DNA of 64,000 nucleotides from positions 62,001 through 126,000 of the forward strand of contig OW568876.1 in NCBI GenBank assembly GCA_938743325.2, read 5' to 3'. The position numbers and the translations under genes are program-made. This document shows, piece by piece, positions 1 through 9,019 of the stretch. How positions within the stretch are numbered: position 1 is the stretch's first letter; each line of letters starts with the position of its first letter. The notes beneath the pieces are model-generated. The model saw only the letters and a program-made list of their open reading frames with translations. It was not told the origin of the DNA and made no database searches. This DNA comes from Pycnococcus provasolii (Eukaryota; Chlorophyta; Pseudoscourfieldiophyceae; Pseudoscourfieldiales; Pycnococcaceae).

Positions 1-1029
1 ACTCTTGGCGAGCGTTGCACACCTCTCAGGTGCCACAGACTCGCCTAGCGAGTCGTCCCACGCGAGCGTAAGCCGGCTCGTGCTGCAGTGAGCCCACGTC
101 TCGCCGAGCGCGGGAATGACGCGCGCGGCCGAGTTCGCATTGCCGCTGTCGCCAGCCGCGGCGGCGGCCGCCGCCGCGATCTCGCCGCCACTCGGACGAC
201 CACCCTTCGTCGTCACCTGATTCACGACGACGATCGCCACCTCGCACTCGTCTGCAACGCGCTGCAGCGACGCCGCGAGGCCCGTGAGCACGCGGCTGCG
301 CTGCGCAAAGTCGCCTCCAAAGTCGTGACGGAAGGGAAAGGCGACGGAGTCGAGCACGACGAGGCGCACGGGTCTCGCGCACTTGGCGATGAATCCAGGA
401 AGAGCGGTGACAGCCGCGACGAGCTCGACGTGGCTGTATGCGCGAAAGTAGTGCAGGCGCTGCAGCATGCCTTCTGTCGTGAGCGCGTCCGCGTCCGCCG
501 CCGCCTCCGGCCCGAGCCGGCCTCGCATCCTCGCGAAGTGTCGTCGCACACCCTCGCACATTTCCTCGAATCGTTCCGCCATGAAGCTTCCCTCTGTGTC
601 GATGTACACGGCGTCTCCGTCCACACCACCAAGTCGTGCGGGAACCTGCACGCTCGCTCCGAGTTGCATAGCGAGCTGCGTCTTCCCCACGCCTGGCACG
701 CCGCACACTTCGGTGACTTCCCCCAGCGCGACCCCTCCCCCGAGCACGTCGTCGAGTGTGCGGCAGAACGTCACGACGTGTCGCCTCGTTTCCTCGCGCT
801 CTAGCATCTGGAGGGCGGACTGCGCGCCTAGTAGCGGTTGAGGTGCTGCGAGCGCACGAGGTCTCAGGGAAGCGACGATTGCGGACGCTTCGGATAGCGG
901 GATGTGCGCTTCCGCCGCGAGGTCCATGGGCGCCAGGTTGAGGAAGTCCGACTTGGACCTGAACCCCGCGCTGATGAGCAGTGCGCGCGTCGACGGCGAC
1001 ACGTCGAGCGCGAGCACGTCGTCCGCCAT
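1..1029 (-). CDS. RAD51C: RAD51C-like recombinase (3' end outside window)
   Basis: This is a RecA/RAD51-family ATPase paralog that assists homologous recombination and crosslink repair in the nucleus. The reading frame is open for 343 codons from the ATG at 1029-1027 to the window edge, so the C-terminus is missing. A short helix-hairpin-helix-like N-domain (residues about 10-52) precedes the core. Walker A is GVPGVGKT at residues 110-117, followed by a conserved VYIDTEGSF stretch and a Walker B-like VRLVVLDSVAFPFR. The blocks TFCRTLDDVLGGGV, EVCGVPGVGKTQLAMQL and VVNQVTTK track animal and plant RAD51C better than RAD51, DMC1 or XRCC3. An alanine/glycine insertion follows VVNQVTTK. No intron is needed. 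Confidence 0.9.
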   Translation of the reverse strand, partial: MADDVLALDVSPSTRALLISAGFRSKSDFLNLAPMDLAAEAHIPLSEASAIVASLRPRALAAPQPLLGAQSALQMLEREETRRHVVTFCRTLDDVLGGGVALGEVTEVCGVPGVGKTQLAMQLGASVQVPARLGGVDGDAVYIDTEGSFMAERFEEMCEGVRRHFARMRGRLGPEAAADADALTTEGMLQRLHYFRAYSHVELVAAVTALPGFIAKCARPVRLVVLDSVAFPFRHDFGGDFAQRSRVLTGLAASLQRVADECEVAIVVVNQVTTKGGRPSGGEIAAAAAAAAGDSGNANSAARVIPALGETWAHCSTSRLTLAWDDSLGESVAPERCATLAKS

Positions 1030-2021
1030 CGTTCGCGTTGTTTTGTGACGAAGAGGGCGCAAAGATGACAGACGGAGCCGGGGGGGCGGGAAAATGGCCA
1101 AGGGGAAAGGGGAAGGGGAAACCCCCAACTGGGAACCCCATACGTCCTGCCTGCCTGCGCGCGATCCGTCTTTCTCCATCCTCTTTGCTCTTTGCTCAAG
1201 TCTCAACTGAGGCTATCCAATAATACCAGCGACATAGTAGTACGTGAGCGTTTTTTGGGAGGTAGACGCCACGCCAATTAAGGTAGCAGCATCGGGTCTA
1301 CTGCCAGCGGCGGCGGCGTCCTCGCGCTGTCTGTATAATACAGTATCACGATGCGACACCAGCCGGCGATCGATGTGCTCGCCGCTATGGAGGAGTGAGA
1401 CGTTGGTCTGATACTTTAATACAGAGTTGCATAAATAGTTACATTTCTTCACACAAGCCTTTTTATTCAAAAAAAAAGCTCAAACAAGTTATATGTACAC
1501 AGTAGTAGACCATAGTAGTCTAATAAATACCTGAAAGATGTGGGTTGGATGTAATGAGTGAGTGAGCTCGTGGTTTTGTTTTGTATTTTTGTGTTCCCCA
1601 TTTGATTTGTCTGTATTTGAAGTGGCGCGCCGGGTCGTCAATTTTGCACCGGTCGCTCCGTGGAGAGCGGGGATTTCATCTTGGCCGAGGAAGTTGGGCA
1701 CACGCCGCCACAGATAATCACGGTTGAATCTCCCAAAGACGACGCATCGTCTGGGTAACATCGGTCGTAGGCGGCAGGCCAGGCTTTTGATATCGGCCAT
1801 AAAGTAGTATGGTGCTGTACTGGTGTCATACAATGGATGACTATGTGCAAAAGACTCGCTCATATTGTTTTTGTTTTTTATCGGAGAGATTCCCATTTGC
1901 TATTGCATATGAAATCATTCACCAGTACGCGAGCGAGCGAGCGAGCGAGCAAGCAAGCAAGCGGTCAGTAACACCCACCCACCCACCCAAGAAAACAACA
2001 TGTTGTGAGAAACGCACCTTT
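1030..2021. other. Intergenic region between RAD51C and the RRM gene
   Basis: I see no supported gene in this kilobase. It contains a purine-rich tract with G runs just upstream of RAD51C (about 1078-1140), a lower-GC stretch (1210-1620) and a GCGA/GCAA tetranucleotide run near 1930-1960. Several short reading frames exist on the minus strand, but none shows a recognisable domain. A possible 3' exon of the neighbouring RRM gene was looked for here and not found. Confidence 0.5.
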
Positions 2022-2912
2022 TCATGCCACAAACATTGGCCGCCACCACTGAACACGCACATCATTGATCTCGTCGACATTTAACGGTGCGAGTGGATCC
2101 CAGTCTGGTTCGTCCTCCACAGGAACCTCTGCACCCTCTTCGGTTGTTGGCTGTCCGTTCGCGTCGTATCCCACCGTCATCAGCGTGTGCTGCCTGTGAG
2201 CGGCGGTGAGCGCCTGCGCGCGTGCTATAGCCGCAGCGTTGTCGTCGACGCTCTTGCGCGTAGCTTCCGCCACCCGTATTGGGCGTGATCCAATGAAGTG
2301 CCCCTGCATCTCCGATAAGCTGCGCTGGCACTCAGCCGGGTCGAGGAAGCGCACAAAGCCGAACCCTCTCCCACGCCCCGTTGCAGGGTCGACGGCTATA
2401 CGCGCGCCGCAGACGGACGCATACCGTTGCTTGAACTCGCCAAGAAGTTCGGATTCTGTGACTTCTCCAGTGAGGTCGCCGACGAATATGGCGTGTTCGT
2501 TCGCGCCACCGTATGCGTCACCCGCGGCTGCCGCGGGCTTGGCCACGGGCTGCGCATTTCCAGTTGCGACCGCAATCGACGCGGCGGAAACGCCAATGCC
2601 GCCACCAGCCGCCCAGTTGAGCTTGAGCCGCCTTCCTTCGAGGTCCCCTGCGATGGGCGCGTCGTTGAACGCGAAGAGCGCCGCCGCCGCCTGTTCTGAC
2701 GAGTCAAACTCGAGGAAGCCGTAGGTGTACGCGACGGAGCTTTTTCTCACTTGAGCGCCCGTGCGTGAGACGCGCGCGCGCACGACGCCGACCATTGGTT
2801 GCGCGATAGCCATAAGTTGTTCGTCCGTCGTTTCCGGCGGAAGTTGGGTGACGTAGAGCGTCTTGGACGTCATCTGGCCGGCCGCCACGGCGAGCGGGTG
2901 CGGCGTGGGCAT
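2022..2912 (-). CDS. Two-RRM RNA-binding protein (SECp43/Nam8-like)
   Basis: This is a 296-residue RNA-binding protein with two RRM domains. The first (about residues 17-100) begins KTLYVTQLPPETTDEQL. The second (about 138-215) begins HAIFVGDLTGEVTESEL and carries an RNP1 motif, GRGFGFVRF. An alanine/glycine linker joins them. The layout, and the acidic DWDPLAPLNVDEIND near the C-terminus, recall the SECp43 (tRNA-Sec-associated) and Nam8/RBP45 families, which act on tRNA-Sec or in U1-dependent splicing; I cannot decide between them. The last residues follow a GTGCGT that could be a splice donor, so the annotated C-terminus may be read-through into an intron. Translation may instead start at Met14. 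The gene is divergent with TSR3 over about 300 bp. Confidence 0.75.
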   Translation of the reverse strand: MPTPHPLAVAAGQMTSKTLYVTQLPPETTDEQLMAIAQPMVGVVRARVSRTGAQVRKSSVAYTYGFLEFDSSEQAAAALFAFNDAPIAGDLEGRRLKLNWAAGGGIGVSAASIAVATGNAQPVAKPAAAAGDAYGGANEHAIFVGDLTGEVTESELLGEFKQRYASVCGARIAVDPATGRGRGFGFVRFLDPAECQRSLSEMQGHFIGSRPIRVAEATRKSVDDNAAAIARAQALTAAHRQHTLMTVGYDANGQPTTEEGAEVPVEDEPDWDPLAPLNVDEINDVRVQWWRPMFVA

Positions 2913-3173
2913 GGAAGCGGAGCGAGGTGGAGTTGGGGTGGTTGTGGACCCGCCAGAGGGAAAGAAAGGCGGCGGAGGGGGCGAAAGGACAAGGACAAGG
3001 AGAGAACAGGAACAGAAAGGCGGCTGGCGGCGGAGAATCTAAAAATGTGAAATATCTCTACTCGGGGTTGGTTGGGGAAGCCTGTAACGTAATTATAACC
3101 CCCAAACTCCTCCCACTTCTCGGCTGCCCTTGTCTGTCTGCCCTTCTCGTTCTCGGCTCGGCTCGCACCTTGC

Positions 3174-3191
3174 CCTGTTTTATAAAACAGG
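3174..3191. promoter_or_regulatory. 18-bp perfect palindrome enclosing a TATA-like box
   Basis: CCTGTTTTATAAAACAGG is its own reverse complement. It lies 17 bases before the TSR3 start codon and encloses TTTATAAA, a TATA-like core. Being that close to the ATG, it is either an unusually near core promoter or part of the 5' UTR. The function is inferred from position only. Confidence 0.35.
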
Positions 3192-3207
3192 ACAACTGCT
3201 TTGCGCG

Positions 3208-4197
3208 ATGGGGGGTCGTGGACGTGGACGTGGTCGTGGTGGACGTCGTGGTGGTAATCGTAGTGGTGGTGCTGCTGGTGGTGATCGTGGTGATCGTGGT
3301 GGTGGTGGTGATGGTGATGAGTCGCTTCCTCAACGGCGATGGAGACCAGACGACGCCGACTCCGACGACTCCGACGACGACGAGAGCCCCCATGACGAAG
3401 GAACCACCACCACCACCTTGGAGGAAAGAAACAACGACGACAATGACTCCTCCTCCTCCTCCTCCTCCTCCTCCTCCTCCGACTCCTCCGACTCCGAGCC
3501 GACGAGACACGTCGCAGTGACGAAACTAGCGCTGTGGGAACTTAGCCAGACGGACGTACGCAGGGACTCGGGAAGCCAGCTGTGTCGAAAGGGCATGTGC
3601 CGACGCCTTAAGGTGGGACAGAGGTTCCCTGGCATCGTGCTCACGCCAAACGGAAAGGCGGTCATCTCACCCGCGGATGCTGAGCACGTCATACGACACG
3701 GACTTTGCGTCGTAAACTGCAGCTGGGCGCGACTCGAGGACGTGCCATTCGCCAAACTCAAAAGCGGCGGCGACAGACTTCTGCCGTTCCTCGTCGCGGC
3801 GAATCCAACAAAGTACGGACAGCCATTCACGCTCAGCTCCGCAGAAGCACTCGCGGCTGGTCTCGTGATTGTGGGAAGAGACGACGACGCGCGTGAGGTG
3901 ATGTCGTGCTTTCGATGGGGAGACAGCTTCTGGCAGCTGAATGACGAAATGCTGCGCGTCTACGCCGCGTGCAAAGATGGCGCTGAGGTGGTGAAGGCGC
4001 AGGAGGCATTTATGAACGATATCAAGGCGGAGCGCGCCGAGCGCGAGCGCAGGAAAGGCGACATCGCGGACGGCGCCATGATTGACCGCGACTTGCTTCC
4101 ACCAAGCGACTCTGAAACGGAATCGGACGAAGGTGACGAGGGTGATGGCTTGTCAACTTCAGCACTCGTGCAACAATTGGAGCAGACGTCTTTGTAA
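3208..4197 (+). CDS. TSR3: 18S rRNA aminocarboxypropyltransferase TSR3
   Basis: TSR3 transfers the 3-amino-3-carboxypropyl group from SAM to the hypermodified pseudouridine of 18S rRNA late in 40S maturation. The family blocks are clear: LALWELSQTDVRRDSGSQL, KVGQRFPGIVLTPNGKAVIS, VVNCSWARLEDVPF, LLPFLVAANPTKYGQPF, LSSAEALAAGLVIVG and FRWGDSFWQLNDEMLRVYAAC. I chose the ATG at 3208, just after the TATA-like palindrome. An upstream in-frame ATG at 3130 would put the palindrome inside the coding region. The enzyme core is preceded by an RGG/GRG-rich segment and an acidic/serine-rich stretch made by TCC and GAC triplet runs (about 3350-3500). The C-terminal tail is acidic. Its 3' end is convergent with CAP-D3. 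Confidence 0.92.
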   Translation: MGGRGRGRGRGGRRGGNRSGGAAGGDRGDRGGGGDGDESLPQRRWRPDDADSDDSDDDESPHDEGTTTTTLEERNNDDNDSSSSSSSSSSSDSSDSEPTRHVAVTKLALWELSQTDVRRDSGSQLCRKGMCRRLKVGQRFPGIVLTPNGKAVISPADAEHVIRHGLCVVNCSWARLEDVPFAKLKSGGDRLLPFLVAANPTKYGQPFTLSSAEALAAGLVIVGRDDDAREVMSCFRWGDSFWQLNDEMLRVYAACKDGAEVVKAQEAFMNDIKAERAERERRKGDIADGAMIDRDLLPPSDSETESDEGDEGDGLSTSALVQQLEQTSL

Positions 4198-4307
4198 TAG
4201 TAGAGCTACAGTACTGTATGTATGAAGATGAAGATGAAACATCGGATTACAAAAAAAAACACGACTTGCCCTCAAACCCTCGATCGTTGTTCTCCAAATC
4301 CACTCCA

Positions 4308-7300
4308 TCACGCGCGTGTACGCTTCACACCGCGCGGCGCGTTCTCATCCTCTGCCGCCGCCGCCGCCGCCGCCGCCTCGAATGCGGGCGGCGGCGGCTC
4401 AACTGCCCACTGCTTCACAGGTGGTGCTGGCGAATCAGGACTCGGAAGCTGGACCACCTGCACCTTCTCGGCGAGCACACCCGCCATCGCCGAAGGTGTG
4501 TGCGCCGCCTCCATGCTCTTGCGTCCACCGGACCTTCGGCGAAAGCTGAGACGTCGTCCTGGCGTCGTGGCATTCGCACCGGGCGTACGCAGAGCACTTA
4601 CGTGCGTTCGCGGCACGCTGAGAGCTAAGCGTGCCATCGACGCGAATGCTGCCGCAGGCGTCTTCTTCGCCGTGTCAGAACCTCCGGCGGGTGTTTTGGC
4701 CGCGCCCGATGCGTCAATTGGCGAGTTGGCCGCCGCGCGCCTCCTTGCAGCCGCCTTTTCGAGGCGCTCCATCTCTCGCCTGCGCTCCGAAGCCTCCATG
4801 TCGTTCAGCAGCTCGCGAACGAGCTGCTTCTCCATCACGACATCCTCCAGGTTGCCCTTGAATGGGGTAAGCAGCGTGCGCAGCGTCTCCATCAGGAAGC
4901 CGAGCAGCGTGTGCTGACGTGCGGACATCGTACTCTTCAGTTCGATGAGCACGGGAACCGCCGTCTCCGAAAGGTACGCCTTGCTGAGCTTTGCCATTAT
5001 CACCTTCTTAGCAGCCTCTCCCGCACCGCCATCCATCTCCATCTCATCTTCCGCAGCAGCTGCCGCCGCCGCCGAGGTGAACCGACCACCCCTCTTGAAG
5101 AGCGTGCCAACCATCTCCGGGCATGAGATCACGTGCAGCACGTCAGCCACGAGCTCTGTGCCGTTTGCATCGCCCAACAGGTTCGACGTGCCGTCGCAGA
5201 CGAGCGTACCGAGAATATCCGTGCACAGACGCGCGCTCAGAGCGAGCTTTTGCTCTGGTGTCAGGCATTCCAGTAACTTCGTGTAGATGATGCGCCTTCC
5301 TGGACGGCAGGCCTGCCCATCCAGGCCGGAGAGCGCTTCCACGGCACCACCCTGGTCTACATCAGATGCCGCCACTGTCGACATGTCCTTTGCGCCATCC
5401 ACGCTGTTCAGCAGGAGCATCGTCTCCGCGAAGCGATTCGCCACAATCGTACTTCCGGACACACGCACAATCTCCGAAAGGACGTGCGAGGCCATGGCAC
5501 GAATGTCCGCATCGTCGTCGACGACGCTGAAGAGAATGCTGTGGTACACGTTCGGCCGGCACTTGAGAAACTCCTTGCTGAGGAGGCCATGCAGCATTTT
5601 GAGCACCTGCCTTCGAACGAGCATGCACGGATCGCGCGTCAGCACACGCGCAATCACGTCCGCGTATGGGTCGCCCACGGCGGTGAACTTGATGCAGAGG
5701 TCGCAAAGTGCCATCGCGGCATTGTTGCGGCAGGCGGGCGGAGACACCACCTTGCCACTGGATCGGCTCACGCACTGCGCGAAGAGCGGTGCGGTTGACT
5801 TGGCGAGCCTCTCGTCCGTAAGGCAGAGCTTTCCGAGGCATGCCCATGCATGTGCCGACACGTGCGTTGGGCAGGCGTCGCTGTGGCCCCCTGGCGGCAC
5901 TGCGATCGCCTGAACGAGCGTCGACGCGTCTCGGGGCACCGAAGGTGGGTGCACGAGGCTCGCCTCGCCGAGCAGCGCGAGCGCCGAGAGAACCTCCGAC
6001 TCCGGTGGCGGCGGCTCGCCTGAGGCGGCGGTGGACGCCGCGGCGCTGCCGCCCACGATGGGAATGCAGTAAGTGCGCAGCACCTTCGAGCACTTCTCCG
6101 CGGCATCGATCGACCACTTGCGTGATGCCGTGAGCCAGCGGATGTTCGGATTGTCCGAGCGCGTTTCCGAGGAGGCGGAGATGCGATCTAGAACGCGCAC
6201 GTAGGACCCGATCAGCGTTGGAGTCACGTGCAGGGCAGCCACCGGTTCGTGGACTGCCTCCGCCAAGCGCTCCGCCTCGCCCGCCTTGAGGTGCGTCGCC
6301 GCATTCGCCATTGTCCTAACCACGAGAGCGTGCCTGCGCAGCGCGGCACCCTCCTGCGGCTGTGCTGACTTCGCGGCGATCCACGCGGGCTCCAGGAACT
6401 TCCATGCGACGCATGCGCCATCAACGCAGCTCAGCTCGTGCAGAAGAATCCATGCGCCTTCCACTGCCGGCGCAAACTTGCCCAACTCTCCATCAGCCGC
6501 GGCGGCATCCATGACACGCTGGCACGCGCGCGCGAGTGTGCTCGCCTTGAGGCGCTTGCGCTGATGCATCATGCGCAGCGCGCTTCCCACGTGCCTCACG
6601 GCGGAGCTGCCCACGAGCGGGAGCGCCGTCAGCAGAGGCATCGCGCGCGCGCTCGGGCGCAGGGCCAGGGCGGCAGCCTTTTTCTCGTCGGAGTCCGCCA
6701 CGCCGTTGATTTGCACGACGAGCTGCGGGTCGGTGAGCGCCGCGATGAGAATCTCCTCGACCATGCCAAGCGCCTTCTCCTGCAGGCTGGACTCGACGTC
6801 GTCAACGAGCGGGAGCGCGGAAGACAGCCAGAGTCGCGCCGTCTCAGGCGACGGGTGACGCTGCAGGGCGTCCGTGCACAGAGCCAGTCCGTGCTTTCGC
6901 AACGAAACGAGCACGTCGCCACACGCCGCGGCAGCGACGGCGCGATCCTCCGCAGACGGCGCGGCACGAGAGAGCGCGAGCAGATTCTCGAGAAGGCCGA
7001 ACGCGGCGCGGCGCACGGCGAACTTGGCGTCCGTCGCGCGCTTGCGCGCGAGAGGGAGCAGAGACGCGCTCGCCTGCTCCTGCATCTCAGCAGGGCTCGT
7101 TGGCGTGTACGCCGTGGATGCCGGCGAGATACCGTCGGCATCCATGGCATCTGGCGATCCACGGCCGGGTGTTTTTAGTTCCTTGCCAGGTGTCATGCCC
7201 GCCGCTTGTGCCAACCCACTCCCTGGCGTGATTCCATTGCTTGCCCCTGTCATGCCGCCCACGCCGGGCGTGGCTCCGGGGCTGCGCAGGGCAAAGCTGG

Positions 7301-8720
7301 CGGTGAGGTTCAGCAGCGTTCGCACGCGTGCGGGTGTTGCGTAGTCATCCGCGCCGGCGCGAGCGCGGGCGCTCTCCGCATCGTGCACAAGGCTCTGCGC
7401 AACCGCTGCGACTCCCGTAAGTGCCTTGGCTCGTACCGCCGGTGCGGTGTCCGAGCAGCGATTGACAAGCGCGGCGATGAGCGCCGCGGCGGCGTCGCTC
7501 TCAGCTCTCGCCTCCTTTGCGTTGGCCGATCCCGGCGTTTGTCCAGCGGGCGTCCTTGGCGCCGCAGTGGCGCCACCTCCCTCGAGCGCTTCCTCTGAGC
7601 ACGCAAGGAAAAGGCCCGGCGCCGCCTCGCACGCGGTTGTTCGGTGCGCCACCTGCGCAGACCTGCTCAGCTTCGCGGTAAAGCGCAGCAAGCCCGCACG
7701 CTCGAGCGCAGGCAGTGCCGCCGCGATCTCCGCCGCGGACGAGGCGGCGACGGCACGCGGCTCCGCGCGGTCCATAGCACGCAGCAGCAGGTGTTTCGCG
7801 AGCGCACCTGCCGCCGCCGTCGCCTGCTCGTGGAAGCCGCACGCGAGGTCGCAGACGTACGTCAGCGCTGCCGTGCGCACGGAAGTGCGGTCTCGCGACG
7901 ACGGTGCCGCGCATCCCACGGGCGGCTTGAAGGTGCCCAGAACCAGGGGGCTGAGCAGGCGCATCACCATGGCGCTCGTCTGCGACGCGTCGCCGTGTCG
8001 CTGCTCGTTCATGAGCGCGGTCAGTCCGTCGCACGCCGCCTCGTTCGCCTGCTCGGACAGGTTGGGGATGCACAGAACGGCGACGAAAGCCTCCGCGACG
8101 CCGCGCAGCAGCCCATATCCCTGGTCACGCAGCGGCAGCTGTCCAAGCGAGTGGGCAACATCGCGAAGGACGGTCGTGGCTGTTGTTTTGAGCTGCTCGG
8201 CATCCGGCTGTGCGTCTTGGGTAGCTGCCGCTGTCTTAGAGAGCGCATCGCACGCGCGGTGAATGACGTCCTCGAAGAGCGCGTGGTTGAGCAGCCCGAG
8301 CGCGGGGCACTGGGTTCCACGCAGGAGGTTTGCGTACGCCGCCGCCCACAGCAGGCCGTCCCTCGCCGTCGGTTCGTGTCGCGCTCCCGCATTTTCGACG
8401 CACGCGAGGAGCGCCGTCGCGACCGCCCCTGGCGTGCACCTGTGCTGCGCGTTGATTCTCGCCCACAGTCTGTTAGCCGTCGCGTCCCTTCGCGGGTCCG
8501 CGGCGAGTGCGGCGAGCGCGTCTTTCGTCTCCGCGTCGACTTCTCCCTGGGCAGGTTGCGCGTCGCCTTGGCAGATGGACGCGAGCACGTTTGCGACGTG
8601 TGCATCCGCTGGGGCGGCTGCCGCCGCCGCGGGTTGCGTCACCTGCATCTGCGTGCGCGGCTGCGTCGGCTGAAGTTGCGTCGGCGCAGCCTCCTCCATG
8701 GTCGCGTCGTCGTCGTCCAT
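4308..8720 (-). CDS. NCAPD3: Condensin II subunit CAP-D3
   Basis: This 1470-residue HEAT-repeat protein is the CAP-D3 regulatory subunit of condensin II, which compacts mitotic chromosomes. Diagnostic blocks lie in the C-terminal half: AWACLGKLCLTDERLAKST, NNAAMALCDLCIKFTAVGDP, and a stretch with DPCMLVRRQVLKMLHGLL then KEFLKCRP, matching the condensin D-subunit signature. The N-terminus is acidic and Gln/Pro-rich. The middle is an alanine-rich helical-repeat region with an interrupted Gly/Thr/Pro-rich loop (about residues 470-540). The C-terminal tail has basic RRLSFRRRSGGRKS and several TP sites, consistent with CDK control in this family. A GCC run encodes a poly-Ala patch near the stop. 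Intronless. Confidence 0.85.
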   Translation of the reverse strand: MDDDDATMEEAAPTQLQPTQPRTQMQVTQPAAAAAAPADAHVANVLASICQGDAQPAQGEVDAETKDALAALAADPRRDATANRLWARINAQHRCTPGAVATALLACVENAGARHEPTARDGLLWAAAYANLLRGTQCPALGLLNHALFEDVIHRACDALSKTAAATQDAQPDAEQLKTTATTVLRDVAHSLGQLPLRDQGYGLLRGVAEAFVAVLCIPNLSEQANEAACDGLTALMNEQRHGDASQTSAMVMRLLSPLVLGTFKPPVGCAAPSSRDRTSVRTAALTYVCDLACGFHEQATAAAGALAKHLLLRAMDRAEPRAVAASSAAEIAAALPALERAGLLRFTAKLSRSAQVAHRTTACEAAPGLFLACSEEALEGGGATAAPRTPAGQTPGSANAKEARAESDAAAALIAALVNRCSDTAPAVRAKALTGVAAVAQSLVHDAESARARAGADDYATPARVRTLLNLTASFALRSPGATPGVGGMTGASNGITPGSGLAQAAGMTPGKELKTPGRGSPDAMDADGISPASTAYTPTSPAEMQEQASASLLPLARKRATDAKFAVRRAAFGLLENLLALSRAAPSAEDRAVAAAACGDVLVSLRKHGLALCTDALQRHPSPETARLWLSSALPLVDDVESSLQEKALGMVEEILIAALTDPQLVVQINGVADSDEKKAAALALRPSARAMPLLTALPLVGSSAVRHVGSALRMMHQRKRLKASTLARACQRVMDAAAADGELGKFAPAVEGAWILLHELSCVDGACVAWKFLEPAWIAAKSAQPQEGAALRRHALVVRTMANAATHLKAGEAERLAEAVHEPVAALHVTPTLIGSYVRVLDRISASSETRSDNPNIRWLTASRKWSIDAAEKCSKVLRTYCIPIVGGSAAASTAASGEPPPPESEVLSALALLGEASLVHPPSVPRDASTLVQAIAVPPGGHSDACPTHVSAHAWACLGKLCLTDERLAKSTAPLFAQCVSRSSGKVVSPPACRNNAAMALCDLCIKFTAVGDPYADVIARVLTRDPCMLVRRQVLKMLHGLLSKEFLKCRPNVYHSILFSVVDDDADIRAMASHVLSEIVRVSGSTIVANRFAETMLLLNSVDGAKDMSTVAASDVDQGGAVEALSGLDGQACRPGRRIIYTKLLECLTPEQKLALSARLCTDILGTLVCDGTSNLLGDANGTELVADVLHVISCPEMVGTLFKRGGRFTSAAAAAAAEDEMEMDGGAGEAAKKVIMAKLSKAYLSETAVPVLIELKSTMSARQHTLLGFLMETLRTLLTPFKGNLEDVVMEKQLVRELLNDMEASERRREMERLEKAAARRRAAANSPIDASGAAKTPAGGSDTAKKTPAAAFASMARLALSVPRTHVSALRTPGANATTPGRRLSFRRRSGGRKSMEAAHTPSAMAGVLAEKVQVVQLPSPDSPAPPVKQWAVEPPPPAFEAAAAAAAAEDENAPRGVKRTRA

Positions 8721-8814
8721 GGCTCCGGACGGGAAGTGCGCGTGCGAGTAGAAAGCTGTTTGTTTTTTCGGGGAGGGGGACGGGCTGTTGAATTTTCAAA
8801 ATGCAAAGCAGGCC

Positions 8815-8862
8815 CCTCCTCTCCTCTCCTCTCCTCTCCCCTCCTCTCCTCTCCTTCTCCCG
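8815..8862. repeat. CTCCT-type microsatellite
   Basis: Imperfect tandem CTCCT/CTCTC repeats lie 95-145 bases upstream of the CAP-D3 start codon, in the divergent spacer between CAP-D3 and the next gene. A two-copy TTAGGG tract follows at 8908-8922. The 8721-9019 spacer holds no other recognisable feature. Confidence 0.7.
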
Positions 8863-9019
8863 CCCCCGAGTCCCCCGACGTTCCGGACTTCTCCTCCTCC
8901 TGGGGGATTAGGGTTAGGGTTACCTTAAGTATCGTACTTTAGTAGACTGGTTTCGTCCTTCCAATTGTTCAATTTAAAAAACTTTATTTCAGTGCTGTAT
9001 TTTTTTTCATTGGTTTTGA

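Noticed and set aside
26-1141. 371-codon minus-strand frame at the left edge
   Set aside because: It is out of frame with RAD51C, which is open to the window edge and carries Walker motifs.
1489-1896. Possible 3' exon of the RRM gene
   Set aside because: None of the three minus-strand frames gives the expected C-terminal family sequence, and no clear acceptor was found.
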